A stretch of 64,000 bases of DNA from Desulfosarcina ovata subsp. ovata (lineage in GTDB: Bacteria; Desulfobacterota; Desulfobacteria; Desulfobacterales; Desulfosarcinaceae), in the NCBI RefSeq assembly GCF_009689005.1, contig NZ_AP021879.1, forward strand, positions 3,782,001 to 3,846,000, given 5' to 3'. Positions 7,414 through 17,239 of the stretch are shown in pieces. Position numbers and translations under genes: made by a program. The notes below the pieces were generated by a model that saw only the letters and a list, made by a program, of their open reading frames with translations, was not told the origin of the DNA and searched no databases. Position 1 is the stretch's first letter. Each line of letters starts with the position of its first letter.

Positions 7414-9321
7414 TCAGAGCCCATGGGTTTTGATCTTGCGGAACAGGGTCCGCCGGTCAATGCCCAGCAACTCGGCGACCCGGGAGCGATGCCACTGGTT
7501 TTCCTTTAACAGGCGGGCAATGTAATCCTTTTCAAACGCGCTGATGGCGTCGCTCAGCGGCTGATTGCAGGGAATGGATGGCAGGCGGGCGGATTCGGTG
7601 GCGGCCTCGTCAATATTGTCGTCGGACGTCTGGGGCAGATCCAGAAAATCGATCTCACCCAGGGTGATGTAGCGATGAACGGTATTTTGCAGCTCACGCA
7701 CGTTTCCCGGCCAGTCGTACCGTTGCATGGCGGCAATGATCCGCTGGGGAATCACCGGCAGCCGGTCGCCGTGGGGAAAATCGCTGACAAAGTGATTGAC
7801 CAACAACGGAATGTCCGCTTTCCGCGATCTCAAGGGGGGCAGGTGGATGGGCAGGACGTGGATGCGGTAATAAAAGTCACGCCGGAACCGCCCCGACGCC
7901 ACGCTGCTGCGCAGGTTGCGGTGGGTGGCGGCCACAATGCGGATATCGGCCTGCCTGACGCTGCTGCTGCCGATGGGTGTATATCCCCCCCCTTCGATGG
8001 CGCGCAGCAGCTTAACCTGCATGGATAGGTTCAACTCCCCGACTTCGTCCATGAACAAGGTACCGCCGTCGGCGGCCTCCAGGTAACCGGACTTGTCCTG
8101 GTCCGCGCCGGTGAACGCCCCTTTGCGGTAACCGAAAAATTCACTCTCGATCAGGTTGTCCGGAATGGCGCCGCAATGCACGGTCACAAAATCCCGGCTG
8201 CCCCGATCGCTCAAATCATGGATCGTCTTGGCCACCATCTCCTTTCCGGTGCCGGACTCGCCATAGATGATCACATGGGCGTTGGACTCCGCCGCCTTGA
8301 GAATGTTCTCGTAGACGGTTTGCATGGGGCGGCTTTTACCGATGATATTGCCGAATCGGCTGGCGGTGCGCATATTGGACTTCAACCGGCGGGCCTTTTC
8401 AGCCAACTGGGCTTCCCGCTGGCGCAGCCAGTCTTCGGTGGCCTTGCGATCGGTGATATCCAGCACTACTGCCTGCAGGTTGCGCACCTGCCCTTCCCCC
8501 CCGAATACCGGCGCCTGGACAGCGTCGTACCAGCGGCCGTCTTTTTCGTTGTAAAACTCCGTGTGGGCGGTCTGACCGACAAACACATCGGAATGGCGGC
8601 ACCAGGGGCACGGTTCCGCCAGGCCATACAACGCCAGGTGGCAGATCCGGCCGGCCACATCGGCACCCACATGGTCAGCCAGCTTGCGATTGACAAAATC
8701 GAGCCGGAAACCAGCATCACACGTGTAAATGAAGCCTTCAAAAATCGAGACGATCTCCGTCAGGCGGGCTTCGCTCTGTTTCAGGGCGGCGGCCGTCTTT
8801 TCGCGGATAGCCATCTCCTTTTTCAACTCCGCATTGGCCGCCAGCAGTTCTTCGGTACGGGCATGCAGATCCTGGGTCCGGGAACGGATCTCGTCTTCCA
8901 GATGCGCCTGGTGGCGTCGGTTCTCCTCCAGCAGCCGGGTATGCTCAAGGGCGCGGTTGACCGCGTGCTCCAGCACGGCCATATCGACGATGGGTTTGGT
9001 CACATAGTCGAACGCCCCCAGGCGCAACGCAGCCACGGCATCCTGAAGCACTCCGGCACCGGTGACCACGATCACGGGGACCCGGTCGAGCTGTCCGGCA
9101 ATCGCCTCCAGCACCTCCAGGCCGTCCATCCGCGGCATGCGCAGGTCCAGCAGCACCACATCGGGGGGGTGGGCGTCAAAGCGGGCCAGGCCCTCCTCGC
9201 CATCCCCGGCCTGATCGACAGTGAAACCGCTGTCCTCGAGATAGGTCGAGACGCTGTCGCGGATAATATCCTCATCGTCGATGATCAGGACACGACGTTT
9301 TCCAGATTGCTCAACGGTCAC
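7414..9321 (-). CDS. Sigma-54-dependent response regulator (REC-PAS-AAA-Fis)
   Basis: A 635-residue transcriptional activator. Residues ~9-125 form a receiver domain (VLIIDDED, phospho-acceptor Asp in VVLLDLRMPRMDG, Lys in VTKP). A coiled coil follows, then a PAS domain (~190-300). The AAA+ domain (~325-560) has Walker A GESGTGKE, the sigma-54 contact loop GAFTGA and Walker B GGTLFMDEVGEL. A Fis-type helix-turn-helix closes the protein (RVAELLGIDRRTLFRKIK). I use the GTG start at 9321 because GAGGAG lies eight bases upstream. It overlaps the end of the sensor kinase gene by 11 bp, so the two are co-translated as a pair. Likely target: the sigma-54 promoter at 7211-7227 next door, hence control of short-chain acid uptake (inference from position). 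Confidence 0.92.
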   Translation of the reverse strand: MTVEQSGKRRVLIIDDEDIIRDSVSTYLEDSGFTVDQAGDGEEGLARFDAHPPDVVLLDLRMPRMDGLEVLEAIAGQLDRVPVIVVTGAGVLQDAVAALRLGAFDYVTKPIVDMAVLEHAVNRALEHTRLLEENRRHQAHLEDEIRSRTQDLHARTEELLAANAELKKEMAIREKTAAALKQSEARLTEIVSIFEGFIYTCDAGFRLDFVNRKLADHVGADVAGRICHLALYGLAEPCPWCRHSDVFVGQTAHTEFYNEKDGRWYDAVQAPVFGGEGQVRNLQAVVLDITDRKATEDWLRQREAQLAEKARRLKSNMRTASRFGNIIGKSRPMQTVYENILKAAESNAHVIIYGESGTGKEMVAKTIHDLSDRGSRDFVTVHCGAIPDNLIESEFFGYRKGAFTGADQDKSGYLEAADGGTLFMDEVGELNLSMQVKLLRAIEGGGYTPIGSSSVRQADIRIVAATHRNLRSSVASGRFRRDFYYRIHVLPIHLPPLRSRKADIPLLVNHFVSDFPHGDRLPVIPQRIIAAMQRYDWPGNVRELQNTVHRYITLGEIDFLDLPQTSDDNIDEAATESARLPSIPCNQPLSDAISAFEKDYIARLLKENQWHRSRVAELLGIDRRTLFRKIKTHGL

Positions 9322-11719
9322 GGCGGCGCTCCTCGACAGTGGCTCCGGCTGTCTCTTCTATCGGGTCGGCCAGCGGCAGGCGGACGATAAAACTGGCCCC
9401 CTTTCCCGGCGCCGACTCCGCGGTCATGGAGCCGTTGTGATTGTTGGTAACGATGAAATAGGCCACCGAAAGGCCCAATCCGGTTCCCACGCCGACCTCC
9501 TTGGTGGTGAAAAAAGGTTCGAAAATACGCTTGCGCCGGGCCTCGTCCATACCGGGGCCGTTGTCGGCAATCTCGATCTTCGCAAAGGCCTCCTCCCTTT
9601 GCAACTGCAACGTGATGCACGGCGCCTCTCGGTGCCCGCCATCCTCGCCCATGGCCTGGGCCGCGTTGCGCAGCAGATTGAAAATCACCTGCTCGATTTC
9701 CGTGGCGACGCAGGGAACCGGCGGAAGGTCCGGTTCGTACCGGCGCTCAATGCGAATATGACGAAAATCAAATTTCTTTTTCAAGTCATAATCGTGGGCT
9801 GCCAATTCAACCGCCTTGTCCAGCAAATCGGCAAGCGCCACCGGCGTTTTATGGGATTCACTGCGCCGGCTGAAGCTGAGCATGTTTTCGACGATGCGCG
9901 AAGCCCGTTCCCCGGAGATGCGGACATTCTCCAGAAAACGGAAAATCTCCCGTTTTTCCAGATAACAGCGGATGGTTTCCAGGCGGGTCCCGCAGGCGGT
10001 GGCATCGGCTTCGTTGGCCGCCAGCCCCGGCGACAAGCGCCGGATGACGTTCTGCAAGCTCTGCAGCATGCCCCCCAGGGGGTTGTTGATCTCGTGGGCC
10101 ATTCCGGCGGCCAGCCCACCGACACTCATCATCTTTTCGGTCTGCACCATCATGGTTTCCATATGCACCCGCTGGGTCACGTCATCGACCCGGATGACCG
10201 CGCCTTTCTCCGTTCCGGCCTTGATGGGATAGACCATGATATCGGCAAAAAACGGTTGCTCCCGAAAGTTGCACAAGGCCTTTTCCACCTGGCGGGCGCG
10301 TCCTTCGTTGATGGCCGCATCCATCATTTCCGCATAAGGCGCCAGAAGGGGCAACAAACCGGTTACCGGTCGACCAAGGGCCTGGGTGTCATTGATGCCG
10401 GTCATGCGCGCGGCACTGCGGTTCCACTGGGTCACCCGACCGTTGCGATCCACCCCCACCAGCACCGAGGGCATGGCGTCCACAAAATGCTTCAGGTAGT
10501 GACGCATGCGGGCCATCTCCTGCTCGGCCTCGCGGGATTCGGCGAGAGCGGTCTTGAGACTTTCGCTGTACGCCTCCAACTGCTCCATGAAGGTATTGAA
10601 GTAAGTGGCCAGGGTGCCCACCTCGTCCCGACTGCGGGGTTTCAGGCGCACCGAAATATCGCCCTTGGCACCCGAGGCGAAACGGTTCATCAGCTCCTGC
10701 AGCGGATTGGTGATCGACGAGCTGATTCGCGAGGTGATCGGCAGCACCAGGATGAAGGAGATCACCACCATGGCCAGAAGCAGATGGCTGATGGTCCTCA
10801 AGGGGGCGTAAAACTCCTCCAGAAAACTGGACGAGGCGACGATCCATTCGTATTCGGGAATGTAGTTGAAAATGACGAGTTTTTCACGGGCCTCCGACTC
10901 CCCGGGAGCCGCCCAGGAGTAAATGATTTTTCCGCTTTTGCGTTTACAGATTTCCTGGATGAAGCGCAGCCCGGTGACATCCGTGGCATCGAAATAGTTG
11001 CCCTCCAGAAAGGGGTGAACAATCAGGTTGCCGTTCGGGTCCAACACATACGAGTAGCCGGTCTGGCCGAAAACGATGGAAAGAATACTGTCGCGGAAAT
11101 CGTCCACATTGACCAGCTCCCTGAATTCGTTGCGGTAGGAGGTCACCGAAATGATCCAGTCCCAAGGCTCGAAATAGGTCATGTAAAGGGCTTTGGGCCG
11201 GGGGGAGGTTTCGCCCGGATTCTTCCAGTTGTACTCCAGATAACCAACCTTGCGGGCCATCTGCTCGGTGATAAAGGAATAATCGGACAGATCCACGTTC
11301 AGCAGGGCATTTTCCGGGTGGATGCGGATGACCCCCTGGCTGTCGATACAATAAATATAACCGGTCTTGCCGATGGTCTGGCTGAGCATCACCTCACGCG
11401 TCTGGCGCTGGGCCTCGGCCATGCTGATCTCACCGGACAGGGCCCGGTTGTAAAAATGCCGGGCGATCTCGCTGTTTTTTTCGGCAACGGCACGCAGGTG
11501 GTTCTTGATGGACACACTGGCCGAGGTGCGTACCATGTTCAGAATCGTCTGGGTGATGTTTTTCAGCTCACTCTCGATGTTGGCCTGGATGGACGCCTTG
11601 ACGAAAAAAAACATAATCACGCTGCCGAGGGTCAGCGAAAGCAGAAATACCGCCGAGTAGCTGATCAGCAACTTGTAACGGATACGCAGGTCCGCGAATC
11701 GCCGCGACAGGTTCAACAT
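9311..11719 (-). CDS. Membrane sensor histidine kinase with double Cache domain
   Basis: About 802 residues from the ATG at 11719, chosen because GGAGG precedes it by five bases; an ATG at 11752 lacks such a site. TM1 spans ~17-40. A periplasmic dCache-type sensor follows (repeated TGYIYCIDSQG and TGYSYVLDPNG, ~ residues 50-305), then TM2 (~310-330), HAMP, and a PAS domain. The kinase core has the H-box GMAHEINNPLGG, N-box NLLRNAAQAM, G1 DNGPGMD and G2 GTGLGLSVAYFI. dCache sensors bind small molecules such as carboxylates or amino acids. With the overlapping sigma-54 regulator downstream and the acid permease-synthetase operon beyond, it is probably the sensor that reports a short-chain acid or related signal. 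Confidence 0.9.
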   Translation of the reverse strand: MLNLSRRFADLRIRYKLLISYSAVFLLSLTLGSVIMFFFVKASIQANIESELKNITQTILNMVRTSASVSIKNHLRAVAEKNSEIARHFYNRALSGEISMAEAQRQTREVMLSQTIGKTGYIYCIDSQGVIRIHPENALLNVDLSDYSFITEQMARKVGYLEYNWKNPGETSPRPKALYMTYFEPWDWIISVTSYRNEFRELVNVDDFRDSILSIVFGQTGYSYVLDPNGNLIVHPFLEGNYFDATDVTGLRFIQEICKRKSGKIIYSWAAPGESEAREKLVIFNYIPEYEWIVASSSFLEEFYAPLRTISHLLLAMVVISFILVLPITSRISSSITNPLQELMNRFASGAKGDISVRLKPRSRDEVGTLATYFNTFMEQLEAYSESLKTALAESREAEQEMARMRHYLKHFVDAMPSVLVGVDRNGRVTQWNRSAARMTGINDTQALGRPVTGLLPLLAPYAEMMDAAINEGRARQVEKALCNFREQPFFADIMVYPIKAGTEKGAVIRVDDVTQRVHMETMMVQTEKMMSVGGLAAGMAHEINNPLGGMLQSLQNVIRRLSPGLAANEADATACGTRLETIRCYLEKREIFRFLENVRISGERASRIVENMLSFSRRSESHKTPVALADLLDKAVELAAHDYDLKKKFDFRHIRIERRYEPDLPPVPCVATEIEQVIFNLLRNAAQAMGEDGGHREAPCITLQLQREEAFAKIEIADNGPGMDEARRKRIFEPFFTTKEVGVGTGLGLSVAYFIVTNNHNGSMTAESAPGKGASFIVRLPLADPIEETAGATVEERRRDR

Positions 11720-11850
11720 CCGTCCCTCCCTGGGATCAGCGTTGGCCGGCATATTGGAATCCGAATGCGGTTACCAAAAAGGTGGGCTGGCCGAGCCCGG
11801 CGAGTGTACTCGGCCACACGAAAACACGGAGATGATCGCAACGGATACGA

Positions 11851-12069
11851 TCAGGCCGATTCGACCGCCTTGATCTCGGGGATCTGCTGTTTGAGCACCC
11901 GCTCGATGCCGTTTTTGAGGGTCATCTGGGACATGGGGCAGCCGGCACAGGCCCCCTGGAGACGGACCGTGACGATGCCGTTTTCCACACTGATCAGTTC
12001 CACATCACCGCCGTCCGCCTGCAGCATGGGCCGGATTTTATCGATCGCCGCTTCGACTTTTTCTTTCAT
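11851..12069 (-). CDS. NifU-like (Nfu) domain iron-sulfur protein
   Basis: A 72-residue stand-alone NifU C-terminal domain. The cysteine pair that binds the transient [4Fe-4S] cluster is in CAGCPMS, and the protein opens with the typical helix (IRPMLQADGGDVELISV). Such proteins carry or deliver Fe-S clusters to apo-enzymes. It stands alone between a sensor kinase and the helicase operon, and the window has no other isc or suf genes. Confidence 0.9.
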   Translation of the reverse strand: MKEKVEAAIDKIRPMLQADGGDVELISVENGIVTVRLQGACAGCPMSQMTLKNGIERVLKQQIPEIKAVESA

Positions 12070-12211
12070 TTGGAGGGATTCCCTTCTTTATGATTGGAGT
12101 TACAATTATTACCAATTCATACTATAAAGCGCTTCTATCGAACGGTCAAATAGATGGAAACCTCAAAAAATAAAACCATCCTGCTTGGCGTCTGCGTCTA
12201 TCAACGGCAGA

Positions 12212-13879
12212 TCAATAATACCGAATGTGATATTTATAACCTTGCTCCACCAAGAAAAGCTGACGGTTCAAGGCGAAGTTCTGCTCATCGGTGCCCTTCG
12301 ACACCAGCGTATAAAAACAGGATCGCCGGTCGTGGGGACGCAGAATTCGTCCTAAGCGCTGGGCCTCCTCCTGACGGGATCCGTAGGTGCCGGAGATCTG
12401 GATCATCACGTTGGCATCGGGCAGGTCCACGGCGAAATTGGCCACCTTGGAGACGATCAGGATGCGCAGGTCGCCGGACTTGAAACGCGCGTACAGTTTT
12501 TCTCTCTCGGCGTGTTTGGTTTTGCCCGTGATCAGGGGATGGCCCAACACCTCTGCAATCGCTTCCAATTGAGAAATGTACTGTCCGATCACCAAAATAT
12601 GGTCCTCGGTGTGCAGATCGATCAACTCCCTGGCAAGCTCAATTTTGAGCGGGTTCTCCGCCGCGACGCGGTAGCGCCGCCGTTTGGTTTCCCGGGCGTA
12701 ACGGATTTCCTCTTCCCGGGGCAGGGGGATGCGATACTCGGTGCAAACGGCTTCGGCGATGAAGCCCCGGTTCTCAAGGGTTTTCCAGGGTACATCGTAG
12801 CGTTTGGGGCCGATTAGGGCGAAGACGTCATCCTCCTTGCCATCCTCGCGCACCAGGGTCGCGGTCAGCCCCAACCGCCGCTTGGCCTGTATCGCGGTCG
12901 TGGCGCGAAACACGGGGGCCGGCAAGAGATGCACCTCGTCGTAAATAATCAATCCCCAACTGTTGTGGTTGAAAATCGCCAGGTTCCGCATGGGCGCCGT
13001 CTTGCTCCGACGGTGGGTGAGCATTTGATAGGTGGTGATGGTAACCGGTTTGACGGTCTTCTCCAGACCTGTGTATTCACCGATCGTATCCGCAACCAAG
13101 TCCGTTTTGGCGAGTAATTCATCGCGCCATTGATGCACCGAGACATTGTTGGTGGTGATGATCAGGGTATGGCCGGAAATCCTGGCGGCCGTGCCGATCC
13201 CGATGATCGTCTTGCCGGACCCGCAGGGTAGCACAATGATGCCGCTGCCGCCCGTGGAACGTCCTCCCTGATAAAAGGCATCGACGGCATCCTGCTGGTA
13301 GTCGCGCAGCGTAAAGGCCTGGCCATCCAGATCGATATCCCTTAGATCGATCTCAAGGGGGGCACCGGCGTCGTACCCGCAGATGTCCTTGATCGGATAG
13401 CCGGCCTTGATCAGGGCCTGCTTGAGATCGCCCCGCTGACCGGACGCGATCAGCCATCCGTCGGCCGTGGAGTCCCCGAAGAATCGGTTCACCTCGGCGA
13501 TCTGTCCGATGCGCGGCAGCAAAACCTCGTCGAGAACTCGCAGCCGCAGGTGGGTCGGGCTCACCTTTTCAAGCACCAGTCTTCCGTACAGGTCGTGCCA
13601 CTCGCGCATATCAGTGATCACATTGGCCGGCAGCGTATAGCGCGAAAAACGCTCGAGCCCCTTGCCGATGTCGTCGAACGACATCTCGAGGGCGGCGGCA
13701 TTCCACATGGACAGGGGCGTCACCCGGTAGGTGTGGATGAATTCCGGCGATTTGACCAGTTCGGCAAAGGAGGCCAGAAAATCACGGCAATCGGCATACC
13801 GGGGATGCGCCGTTTCGAGCATGAAGGTGTGATCGCTCTGGATAATCAGCGGGCCCGTGTCGACAATAGCTTGGGTCAT
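12212..13879 (-). CDS. XPB-type DNA helicase (superfamily 2)
   Basis: A 555-residue helicase of the bacterial XPB/ERCC3 family. A ~185-residue N-terminal region precedes the first RecA-like domain, which starts with the Q-like LRDYQQDAVDAF. Walker A is LPCGSGKT (~217-224), motif II is DEVH (~314-317), motif III is GLTAT, the XPB-specific RED appears as VREDGKEDD (~343-351) and motif VI is QRLGRILRP. In eukaryotes and archaea XPB opens DNA in transcription and nucleotide excision repair, and archaeal XPB works with the nuclease Bax1. In bacteria its role is poorly defined. It is the third gene of a tight operon: its start overlaps the stop of the 569-residue gene by 4 bp. No nuclease gene is adjacent. 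Confidence 0.92.
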   Translation of the reverse strand: MTQAIVDTGPLIIQSDHTFMLETAHPRYADCRDFLASFAELVKSPEFIHTYRVTPLSMWNAAALEMSFDDIGKGLERFSRYTLPANVITDMREWHDLYGRLVLEKVSPTHLRLRVLDEVLLPRIGQIAEVNRFFGDSTADGWLIASGQRGDLKQALIKAGYPIKDICGYDAGAPLEIDLRDIDLDGQAFTLRDYQQDAVDAFYQGGRSTGGSGIIVLPCGSGKTIIGIGTAARISGHTLIITTNNVSVHQWRDELLAKTDLVADTIGEYTGLEKTVKPVTITTYQMLTHRRSKTAPMRNLAIFNHNSWGLIIYDEVHLLPAPVFRATTAIQAKRRLGLTATLVREDGKEDDVFALIGPKRYDVPWKTLENRGFIAEAVCTEYRIPLPREEEIRYARETKRRRYRVAAENPLKIELARELIDLHTEDHILVIGQYISQLEAIAEVLGHPLITGKTKHAEREKLYARFKSGDLRILIVSKVANFAVDLPDANVMIQISGTYGSRQEEAQRLGRILRPHDRRSCFYTLVSKGTDEQNFALNRQLFLVEQGYKYHIRYY

Positions 13880-15585
13880 CCCTTCTCCTTGACGAGTTTA
13901 ATCCGGTAGTTTTTTTTCAACTGTTTTATTACGCTATCTACCTGGGCCTTCTGATCGGTGGGGTAAATGACGGTTCGGCGCTCCTTGTCGATCTCCACAA
14001 AACACTGATTTTCAGTTAGTGCCTTGGTAAAAACCCCCAGGGAGACCCCATCCTGGAAAAAGAGCGTGATGGACGTTTGCTGCCGGATGGTGATCAGTTC
14101 TTTTTGCTTGGTTTTTTTTTGTTGTTTAAGATTTTTGATAAATACCGATTGTACCCCTTCCGGAGGCCGCTTGAAGCCATTGGCATAATGCGTCACCCGT
14201 ACGGGGACCTGTTCCGCCTGCTCAAGTTCGCAGAACAGGGTATCGGGCGATTGGACCAGTCGCAAATCGGCGGATAGGGTTTCCACTTCATAGGGATCGA
14301 TGAGCGCCGGAAGGTTTTTGCCTTCGACCAGTCCGCACCCCTGATACAGCACAAACGACTCGCTTTGGCCGGCCCATTCGGCCAACTCTGCGGCGACGTT
14401 GGCCGGCAGCGGCTGCCCGGTCAACGATTCGAGATCCTTTTTGGGATCCGCGGCCTCCTCCTCGGCCAGGTATGCGACAGCCTTCGTACGACTCAATTTC
14501 AGTATGCAAATCCTGTCCGTGGAGACGAGATCCGCCAAGGGTTCGAGCTTGGCAAGCATTCCGGCCGGGTACCATGGGGATTCCACGTGGATTTCGTGAT
14601 TGGGCAGCACCGTCACCGCTGGTTCGGGAAGCGATCCCTGCATAAACGGCAGGAAACCGCCATTGATTTTGAACGCTTTGATTCTTCCCAGCGACGGTTT
14701 CGTTCCCGAGTTATCGGAAGTTGCGTAAGCCAGGTCCACATACCCCATGGTCAGAGGAATATTTTCCAAAAACCGCTCCACGAAGCGGCCTTCCACCCGT
14801 TCAAAGGCATCCCGATCCTTTTCCGATATCTTATCACTCGTTTGGGACGCCTTGTCGACTTCGCTAAAATTGCCGTACCGGCCGTCTTTCTCGTTGGTTC
14901 GGTATTTAAATTTGAGAAACTGCGGAATCAGGAAGTATGGATGGTTTTGCTTAAGATAATCAATCAAGGACGCGGTTTCGTACCAGATGCCCGGCTGACA
15001 GTCGGCCAGACATTTGAAAAGGAAGGATCTAACCTTGTCGAATTTGATGCCGGGTACCACTCCCGTTGCGCATCCCCAGATACTAAAGGTGTCCAGCCGG
15101 CCATAAGCCGATGGCGCAAACCATTCGTTGTCGCTGTTCGAATACCGGCCGACCAGATGATCGAAAAGCAATTGTTCCTGCTGCTGCATTGATGACGCCA
15201 AAAACCGCTGATAAGCCGGTTCATTATAGTCGATATAGTTGTCCACAAAAGAGGGTGAACTGCTGGTGTATCCCAAATACTCACCCTGGGTATCATAGTC
15301 GACAAACCCGACGCCCCGGGCAAGGTTGTCGACCACATCCAGCCATGGCGATTCGCCAAATTCGTCGATATCGGTCAGGGCTTCGGGATCGGAGAGTTGT
15401 TTGGCGATGCGCTTGGCATCCGCTTTGGGAATCTTGTTCTCACGCACGGAGCGTTTTACGCTTCGCTCCCGAACATAATTGACATAAACGTGAAGATCCT
15501 TGCGAATGTCAAATTCACAGCTGCAGACATCCATCGTGGCAACGTCGACGGTTTTCAACGCCATGGCAGGCTGGTTTTTTCTCAT
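13876..15585 (-). CDS. XPB-operon protein of 569 residues, possible helicase-associated domain
   Basis: Not confidently recognised. The protein is soluble, lacks a signal peptide, and overlaps both neighbours by 4 bp (ATGA), so its product is probably needed in step with the helicase. The region at ~330-430 (VTVLPNHEIHVESPW, then KLSRTKAVAYLAEE) recalls the domain found in actinobacterial helicase-associated proteins encoded next to XPB and related to the XPB N-terminal region (PF13625-like). The C-terminal ~100 residues are basic (KNLKQQKKTKQK) and end in KKNYRIKLVKEKG, which suits nucleic-acid binding. Three cysteines near the start (CSC and the following acidic segment) do not form an evident metal site. 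I infer a DNA-binding or regulatory partner of the helicase; this is a hypothesis. Confidence 0.65.
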   Translation of the reverse strand: MRKNQPAMALKTVDVATMDVCSCEFDIRKDLHVYVNYVRERSVKRSVRENKIPKADAKRIAKQLSDPEALTDIDEFGESPWLDVVDNLARGVGFVDYDTQGEYLGYTSSSPSFVDNYIDYNEPAYQRFLASSMQQQEQLLFDHLVGRYSNSDNEWFAPSAYGRLDTFSIWGCATGVVPGIKFDKVRSFLFKCLADCQPGIWYETASLIDYLKQNHPYFLIPQFLKFKYRTNEKDGRYGNFSEVDKASQTSDKISEKDRDAFERVEGRFVERFLENIPLTMGYVDLAYATSDNSGTKPSLGRIKAFKINGGFLPFMQGSLPEPAVTVLPNHEIHVESPWYPAGMLAKLEPLADLVSTDRICILKLSRTKAVAYLAEEEAADPKKDLESLTGQPLPANVAAELAEWAGQSESFVLYQGCGLVEGKNLPALIDPYEVETLSADLRLVQSPDTLFCELEQAEQVPVRVTHYANGFKRPPEGVQSVFIKNLKQQKKTKQKELITIRQQTSITLFFQDGVSLGVFTKALTENQCFVEIDKERRTVIYPTDQKAQVDSVIKQLKKNYRIKLVKEKG

Positions 15586-17000
15586 TGTCGCGGTTTCCTT
15601 TTGGCCGTGTGATCGATGGTTTTCACCGCAAAGCCGTTGCCGGTAACATGGGCTTCGACCCGACTTCGCAAGCCTTCCGGAAAGGCGATGAAATCACCGG
15701 GCAAAAAGATGATTTTGCCATCCTTGAACGCTTTTTCCAGACTGATTTTCAGACCGAGATCCCTGACCCGGGCAACCAGCAGGTTCCCGTGGACCACCTG
15801 CCGGCCCCATCGCCGTGAAGCGGTTGCAAATGCCTGTGAAAAGCCGTGGGAGGTGTCGGTCAGCCATCGGGCAAAGCGGGTGTCGCAAATATCATGGATC
15901 ACGCGGCCGATCCGGACCATATCCGGATCAGCGGTCAAGACACCACCGGTGATCCGCATTTTTGAAATCCTGGCAACCGCTTCTAGGCAGCCCAAGGGGA
16001 TGGTGGCCAGGTCTACCTGAAGCCCCGCACCGGCTTTGTCCGCGGAAAAATACTCGTCAAACGCCGATATTTGCGAAACATCCTCAAATGGCGGTGCCGG
16101 CCGATACCACGTTTTTTCGCCCTGTTGTTGCCTGACAAGACAGGCGGTTTCCCAACCGTGGCGCAGCGCCTTTACGGGATTCGGGTTCTGTTTCTCCGGG
16201 CAGAACATCTTCAGCACCGGTATTAGATCGGCAGGTTCGATCCATTCGTCCGGAGCAAGGGTGGCAAAGGCGTAATCCAGCGCATCCATGGGAGACATTC
16301 GCGCATTTTGCTGCCCTGAATGCAAAGGGCCCAATTCACCGGTCACGAGCCATCGCCGCCGTTGCCATTGAAAAAAGGTGTCGACATCGAATGGCGCATC
16401 GCCCATGTAAAGTTCGCCATCTTTAATCTCCCACGGGGAGGGATCGGTCGCCCCTGCGGATCGGGGATGGATCAATTGATCGAGTTTGTTGCGGATGAAC
16501 GCATTTTTGTATTCCCCGGGCCCGGGAAAGGCCTTCGCAGATGGGAAAAGCGGCGGCAGGTCCGCATGAAATGGGGAGGGGAATGCAAACCTCTGCCGTT
16601 CCAGCTGCGTTTTTCTGTCGGTCCTGGCTGGACCGGTTGCAAAAACCAGAATCCCCTTGCGAATCAACCGCGTCTTGACCTGTTTGAACACCTCCCCGTA
16701 TTGTTGATTGAAGGTGCCATGCCATTTGTTGCGCTTTCCCGTCATCCGTTCGAATGCAGCCGCATCCACCGGTTTTTTCCAGCCCTTTAGGAAGTGCAGC
16801 ATGATGATTTCCTTACGTTCCAAGGTTCCGAAAACCGCTTTGAGCCCCACGTCGGAAAGCAGCAGGCTTTCCAAATGCGCCGGTGAGCGCGTGTCCGGAA
16901 GGGAGAAACCACGGGCTTTGCTGATCGCTTTGATATCGGCGGCGGCAAGCTCTACCTTGCACATTTTCTCTACGATTTCGGATTCTTTCAAAGATACCAT
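15582..17000 (-). CDS. XPB-operon protein of ~472 residues, winged-helix-like unknown
   Basis: First gene of the XPB operon; it overlaps the next gene by 4 bp. The open frame reaches up to 17183, but the extra 61 residues are hydrophobic and come from a repeat-like AT-rich sequence, so I start at the ATG at 17000 (MVSLKESEIVEKM); an ATG at 17039 is an alternative, and neither has a clear Shine-Dalgarno site. Residues ~45-130 (LERKEIIMLHFLKG, RKNKWHG, VKTRLIRKGILVF) look helical, like a winged helix. The C-terminal part (DMVRIGRVIHDI, VVHGNLLVARVRDLGLKISLEKAFKDG, then VEAHVTGNGFAVKTI) again resembles the helicase-associated region of actinobacterial XPB neighbours. No catalytic motif is recognised. 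A DNA-recognition partner of XPB is a reasonable guess only. Confidence 0.6.
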   Translation of the reverse strand: MVSLKESEIVEKMCKVELAAADIKAISKARGFSLPDTRSPAHLESLLLSDVGLKAVFGTLERKEIIMLHFLKGWKKPVDAAAFERMTGKRNKWHGTFNQQYGEVFKQVKTRLIRKGILVFATGPARTDRKTQLERQRFAFPSPFHADLPPLFPSAKAFPGPGEYKNAFIRNKLDQLIHPRSAGATDPSPWEIKDGELYMGDAPFDVDTFFQWQRRRWLVTGELGPLHSGQQNARMSPMDALDYAFATLAPDEWIEPADLIPVLKMFCPEKQNPNPVKALRHGWETACLVRQQQGEKTWYRPAPPFEDVSQISAFDEYFSADKAGAGLQVDLATIPLGCLEAVARISKMRITGGVLTADPDMVRIGRVIHDICDTRFARWLTDTSHGFSQAFATASRRWGRQVVHGNLLVARVRDLGLKISLEKAFKDGKIIFLPGDFIAFPEGLRSRVEAHVTGNGFAVKTIDHTAKRKPRQ

Positions 17001-17152
17001 CCTTTTGGAGAAGTTCGTGGCATGCGGAGTCCAATCCATTGCATAAAAGGTGTTTTTCAATAAGTCAACCGGTCCCGCCAGCATCACCAGGGCGATCGCA
17101 AGTAAAATCAAAAACCGGCCGTTCCTGAACACGCACCATTCCCGAAAGTGGG

Positions 17153-17239
17153 AAAATGCCAAATGCCAAAGCCCAAATGTCAAATGAAGGATGAAATCGA
17201 TTTTAAAATAGATAGAATACCACCATCATTTGGCATTTT
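17153..17239. repeat. AT-rich inverted repeat
   Basis: AAAATGCCAAATG at 17153-17165 pairs perfectly with CATTTGGCATTTT at 17227-17239. Related words (CCAAATGTCAAATG, CATTTGGTCTTTGACATT) surround both arms, as in a decayed palindromic repeat family. Confidence 0.55.

Noticed and set aside
9281..12127. 948-residue plus-strand open frame opposite the Cache sensor kinase
   Set aside because: Its product has no recognisable domain, while the opposite strand encodes a kinase with all conserved boxes and a ribosome site. It is an antisense by-product of GC-rich codon use.
17001..17183. N-terminal 61-residue hydrophobic extension of the first XPB-operon gene
   Set aside because: It comes from an AT-rich repeat-like stretch, has no ribosome site and would put a membrane helix on a presumed DNA-associated protein.
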